Shown one piece after another: positions 61,151 to 64,000 of a stretch of 64,000 nt of DNA (positions are counted from its first letter, which is position 1; each line of letters begins with the position of its first letter). The stretch covers positions 496,001-560,000 of the forward strand of contig NZ_JAIOAO010000002.1 in the NCBI RefSeq assembly GCF_021190955.1, in the 5' to 3' direction. Position numbers and translations under genes: made by a program. The notes under the pieces were generated by a model. It was not told where the DNA came from. It made no database searches and saw nothing but the letters and a program-made list of their open reading frames with translations. Source of the stretch: Parachryseolinea silvisoli (GTDB lineage Bacteria; Bacteroidota; Bacteroidia; Cytophagales; Cyclobacteriaceae).

Positions 61151-62032
61151 TTGCTACCGTATCATACTACTCCCGTCATACCGATCCACGACGACGCGCT
61201 CGCAGCTGCCGGCGTTACGCTCCACGTAAAGCGCGAAGACCTGAACCACCCGCACATCTCCGGCAACAAATGGTGGAAGTTGAAATACAACCTGGAAGCC
61301 GCACAACAACAGGGCCATAACACCGTGCTCACGTTCGGCGGTGCTTATTCGAATCATCTCTACGCCAGCGCCGCCGCCGCACATGCACTGGGTCTGAAAA
61401 GCATCGGCGTTGTACGCGGTGAAGAAACTACACCGCTTAACCCCACCCTGGCTTTTGTGCAAGCCATAGGGATGCATTTGCGCTACAGTAGCCGGGAAGC
61501 ATATCGCCAAAAGACGAAAGAAGGGTTTCTGAAAGCACTACAGGAACAGTTCGGCGAGTTTTATACTATACCCGAAGGCGGCACCAATGCACTCGCCATA
61601 AAAGGCACACGCGAATTTGCAACGACATTTCCTACCGAGCCTTTCGACTATATCTGCCTGGCGGTAGGCACCGGCGGTACAATAGCGGGAATTATCCAAG
61701 GGGCTTCCTACGGAGAGATCATCGGATTTTCAGCACTCAAAGGAAGCTTTCTCACAGACGAGGTAAAGACGCTACTGGACGCCGGTCAACCCGCACGCCC
61801 CTGGCACATCAACGACCAATATCACATGGGTGGCTATGCAAAAAAGAATGATGCGCTGATTGCATTCATAAAAAGCTTCCAGGCTAAACACAACATTCCG
61901 CTCGATTTCGTTTATACAGGAAAGATGATGTGGGGCATTTATGATCTTGTTCAACAAGGCTACTTCGCTCGCGGCAGCAGAATCCTCGCGATTCACACGG
62001 GCGGGCTACAGGGAAACGGGCTAACGCAATAG
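61151..62032 (+). CDS. D-cysteine desulfhydrase / ACC deaminase family PLP enzyme
   Basis: 293 residues of fold-type II PLP enzymes. The Lys for PLP is in 'HPHISGNKWWKLKYN' (about 34-48), followed by 'TFGGAYSNHLYASAAAAHALG' (about 61-81) and the glycine loop 'AVGTGGTIAGI' (about 177). Members break D-cysteine or 1-aminocyclopropane-1-carboxylate; the two cannot be separated here. The start is uncertain: TTG 61151 is used, no ATG is available in frame, and the open frame extends upstream. The 3' end overlaps the TauE gene by 12 bp in convergent orientation. Confidence 0.85.
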   Translation: MLPYHTTPVIPIHDDALAAAGVTLHVKREDLNHPHISGNKWWKLKYNLEAAQQQGHNTVLTFGGAYSNHLYASAAAAHALGLKSIGVVRGEETTPLNPTLAFVQAIGMHLRYSSREAYRQKTKEGFLKALQEQFGEFYTIPEGGTNALAIKGTREFATTFPTEPFDYICLAVGTGGTIAGIIQGASYGEIIGFSALKGSFLTDEVKTLLDAGQPARPWHINDQYHMGGYAKKNDALIAFIKSFQAKHNIPLDFVYTGKMMWGIYDLVQQGYFARGSRILAIHTGGLQGNGLTQ

Positions 62033-62797
62033 CATAAGCACCGCCGCCAGCACTGTCATGCCTTTGATAAACCAACGGTACGTCTTGTCTTTCAAATGCT
62101 TTACGATGACAACACCAATATAGGCGCCGAGGCCAATGGCCGGTAACGTCATCAAATCAAGCAAGAGACTATTCCAGGTAATCGTATGCCAGCTCCATAC
62201 ATGAAAGGGTACCTTAAACAAGTTCATCACCATAAAGAACCACGCCGTCGTACCAATGAATACATTCTTGGGTAGACGCATGGAAAGAAAATACACCGCC
62301 ATGACGGAACCGGCCAGGTTACCCACCATCGATGTAAAGCCGCCGGTAGTTCCGGCAAGTCCGGCAAACCAGGGGCTGTCGGGAACATCTTCCTTCCGCC
62401 CGTGCTCCAACCAAATCATGATGACTACAATCAGGATGATGGTCACCGCCATGATCAGCCGGAATACATCGTCGGGTATATTCTTGCCGACAATCGTGCC
62501 CAGGATGGTACCCGTTACCGCCCAGGGGAAAAGCTTGCGCAGGTATTTCCACTCGGCATGACGATGGTAGTACACCACGCCCAGGATATCGGCCATACAA
62601 AGAATAGGCAGCATTATACCACTGGAAAGCTGACCACCAAACACCGATGCCAGCAACGGTACCGCCATCATGCCCATGCCGTGTACACCCGTCTTGGACA
62701 TACCAATAAAGACCGCTACCAGGAAAAATATAAAAAGATCGGCAACCGAAAGCTCAAACGAAAAAAGAGAGATCATACCGGGGATGACATCAAACAT
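62021..62797 (-). CDS. TauE/SafE family sulfite/anion exporter
   Basis: 258 residues with about eight membrane helices and the two family repeats: 'VAVFIGMSKTGVHGMGMMAVPLLA' (about 27-50) and 'AGLAGTTGGFTSMVGNLAGSVMAVYFLSMRL' (about 143-173). The family moves organosulfonates, sulfite or sulfoacetate. The neighbouring desulfhydrase-like gene hints at sulfur use, but they are on opposite strands. It overlaps the kinase gene by 8 bp on the same strand, so it is co-translated with it. Confidence 0.85.
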   Translation of the reverse strand: MFDVIPGMISLFSFELSVADLFIFFLVAVFIGMSKTGVHGMGMMAVPLLASVFGGQLSSGIMLPILCMADILGVVYYHRHAEWKYLRKLFPWAVTGTILGTIVGKNIPDDVFRLIMAVTIILIVVIMIWLEHGRKEDVPDSPWFAGLAGTTGGFTSMVGNLAGSVMAVYFLSMRLPKNVFIGTTAWFFMVMNLFKVPFHVWSWHTITWNSLLLDLMTLPAIGLGAYIGVVIVKHLKDKTYRWFIKGMTVLAAVLMLLR

Positions 62798-63422
62798 GAA
62801 ATAAGCTGTTCAGCTCGAGGTCGATCTTATTGACGATAAAAGAAAAATCCTCTATACGTTCAACAAAGTCCAGCTCGTTCACATCGATTATCAGCAAACG
62901 GCCCGGCTTGTAGTGTTGAATCCAGTTTTCGTAGTGTGTGTTGAGATTCTTCAGATAATCAAGCCGGATGGAATATTCATAATCACGACCCCGCTTTTCG
63001 ATCTGACGCACCAGCTTGGGAATGTCCGCCTTTAAATAGATCAGCAAATCGGGCGGCTGCACAAACGCGATCATCGACTGAAAGGTGTCCAGGTAGCAGG
63101 CATAGTCACGCTCCGACATAAAGCCACTACGGTGCAAATTCGCCGCAAATATGTAAGCGTCTTCGTAGATGGTACGGTCCTGTACCGTGATCTTCTCACT
63201 GGCGCGTATACGGGCCACTTGCTTGAACCGGCTTGTCAGGAAATAAATTTGTACATGAAATGCCCACCGTGGCATGTCGCCGTAAAAATCGCGCAGATAA
63301 GGGTTGTCCTCTACAGATTCGAGCAGCGCTTCCCATCCGTAGTGTCGTGCAAGTTTTTGAGACAGGGTGGTCTTGCCGCACCCGATGTTACCACAAATGG
63401 CAATATGCTTCAGTTCCTGCAT
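62790..63422 (-). CDS. Deoxynucleoside kinase
   Basis: 210 residues from ATG 63422. The P-loop is 'ICGNIGCGKTTLSQKLA' (about 8-24), followed by the catalytic Glu in 'LLESVEDNPYLRDFY', the substrate motif 'DRTIYEDAYIF' (about 79-89) and the lid 'QIEKRGRDYEYSI'. It phosphorylates deoxynucleosides (dG/dA- or dT/dC-type) for salvage; which one cannot be told. It follows the CorA gene by 16 nt and overlaps the TauE gene. Confidence 0.92.
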   Translation of the reverse strand: MQELKHIAICGNIGCGKTTLSQKLARHYGWEALLESVEDNPYLRDFYGDMPRWAFHVQIYFLTSRFKQVARIRASEKITVQDRTIYEDAYIFAANLHRSGFMSERDYACYLDTFQSMIAFVQPPDLLIYLKADIPKLVRQIEKRGRDYEYSIRLDYLKNLNTHYENWIQHYKPGRLLIIDVNELDFVERIEDFSFIVNKIDLELNSLFHV

Positions 63423-63438
63423 ACAGATCGGTGCCGGC

Positions 63439-64000
63439 TTACAGCCATTTCTTGCGTTTAAAATACCAAAGGAAGGCAAGCGAAGAGAAGATCATCAACC
63501 CAATAGCAAATGGATAACCACCTGTCCACCCGAGTTCAGGCATGGCCTTAAAGTTCATCCCATAGATACTCGCAATGAGTGTAGGCGGCATAAACACAAC
63601 GGTCACCACCGTAAAGATCTTAATGACCGTGTTCTGCTCGATGTTGACGAGACCCAGGAAAGTATTCTGCAAGTATTCCAGACGCTCGGAGCTGAACTGC
63701 GCGTGTTGCAACAGCGAGCCAATATCTTTGATGATTACTTTTAAACGCTCGTTCTCGATCTTGTTGAATTCCGGGATACGAATGAGGGAGCTTACCACCC
63801 GCTGCTTTTCCGTGATGGTTTCGTGTAGCAGCATGGTGTTCTCCTGCAACTGGGCAATGTTCAGCAGCATGTCCTCTTTCAATGACTCGCGAGCGATAAG
63901 CTCCTTGCTGATGGCATTAACTCGTCGGTTGATGCTTTCGATCAGGTCGGCGTCGCTGTCGATGCGGCTCTCTAAGATTGTCAGGAAAATATCCAGGCCA
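63439..64000 (-). CDS. corA: CorA-family magnesium/metal transporter (partial)
   Basis: The 187 C-terminal residues are inside the window; the frame is open to the last base. The long helix 'LESRIDSDADLIESINRRVNAISKE' and what follows form the stalk. The first membrane helix ends in the channel signature 'YGMNF' (GMN), then 'LGWTGGYPFAIGLMIFSSLAFLWYF' is the second helix, and the basic tail 'KRKKWL' is cytoplasmic. It takes up Mg2+ or other divalent ions. First visible gene of the corA-dNK-TauE operon. Confidence 0.93.
   Translation of the reverse strand, partial: GLDIFLTILESRIDSDADLIESINRRVNAISKELIARESLKEDMLLNIAQLQENTMLLHETITEKQRVVSSLIRIPEFNKIENERLKVIIKDIGSLLQHAQFSSERLEYLQNTFLGLVNIEQNTVIKIFTVVTVVFMPPTLIASIYGMNFKAMPELGWTGGYPFAIGLMIFSSLAFLWYFKRKKWL

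Noticed and set aside
61114-61320. 68-residue frame beginning GTG 61114 upstream of the desulfhydrase gene
   Set aside because: It runs in a different frame across the start of the PLP enzyme and has no family features.
1-64000. CRISPR arrays, insertion sequences, tRNA or rRNA genes
   Set aside because: No repeated spacer structure, transposase motif, target-site duplication or cloverleaf with a GGTTCGA-type T-arm was found by reading; a tRNAscan or Infernal run would settle RNA genes.

Overview
The window comes from a chromosome of the phylum Bacteroidetes, most likely order Cytophagales. The evidence is the gliding genes gldE and gldD, the order mutY-ssb-gldE-gldD facing HU-TPR-rng, the order yajC-cdaR-coaE, an ECF sigma factor with a very small partner, and promoters of the Bacteroidetes -7 type (TAnnTTTG) with few Shine-Dalgarno sites. 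Base composition looks near or slightly above 50% G+C. The genus is not determined. I see no rRNA, tRNA, CRISPR array, insertion sequence or prophage. The region is almost entirely dense, conserved core genome on both strands.

Layout: 1-6000 holds a peptidase end, a 2OG-Fe(II) oxygenase, DNA polymerase I, HU, a GbsR-type regulator with a small membrane protein, and a 2H phosphoesterase. 6002-14950 holds a secreted YCII protein, a kinase-less propeller sensor, and a five-gene operon (DinB, PBP4-like peptidase, GH3 hexosaminidase, hutG, hutF). 14977-27547 holds a 1601-residue secreted protein, DUF2905, an RsmI-like methylase, metK, a TrmH methylase, mutS, a DEAD-box helicase and an LPP20-like lipoprotein. 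27711-35217 is yajC-cdaR-coaE followed by a complete RND efflux system. 35572-43619 holds a zinc-ribbon membrane protein, dxs, scpA, a threonine/serine dehydratase and an AsmA-like protein.

43928-46879 is a minus-strand operon (HU-like, TPR, a 29-residue mS38-like protein, RNase G/E), divergent from mutY-ssb-gldE-gldD-DUF1080 (46977-51073). 51079-59453 holds the ECF sigma pair, uvrA, a His-rich secreted protein, a holin-like membrane protein, a DnaQ/GIY-YIG fusion nuclease and an M20 dipeptidase. 59960-64000 holds a radical SAM protein, a PLP desulfhydrase/deaminase, and a corA-dNK-TauE operon running off the end. DNA maintenance is strongly represented: polA, mutS, mutY, ssb, uvrA, the DnaQ/Cho-like nuclease, two HU proteins and scpA.

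The least explained material is between genes. The four convergent spacers longer than 250 bp (35218-35571, 43620-43927, 55416-55673, 59454-59959) each hold inverted repeats beyond ordinary terminators; the last has three abutting hairpins and at least three more. Other points for a second look are a PolA whose proofreading residues all look lost, an operator-like palindrome shared by the GbsR gene and its neighbour, paired 13-bp sites 22 bp apart upstream of the radical SAM gene, and -7 boxes so close to start codons that leaderless mRNAs are predicted.
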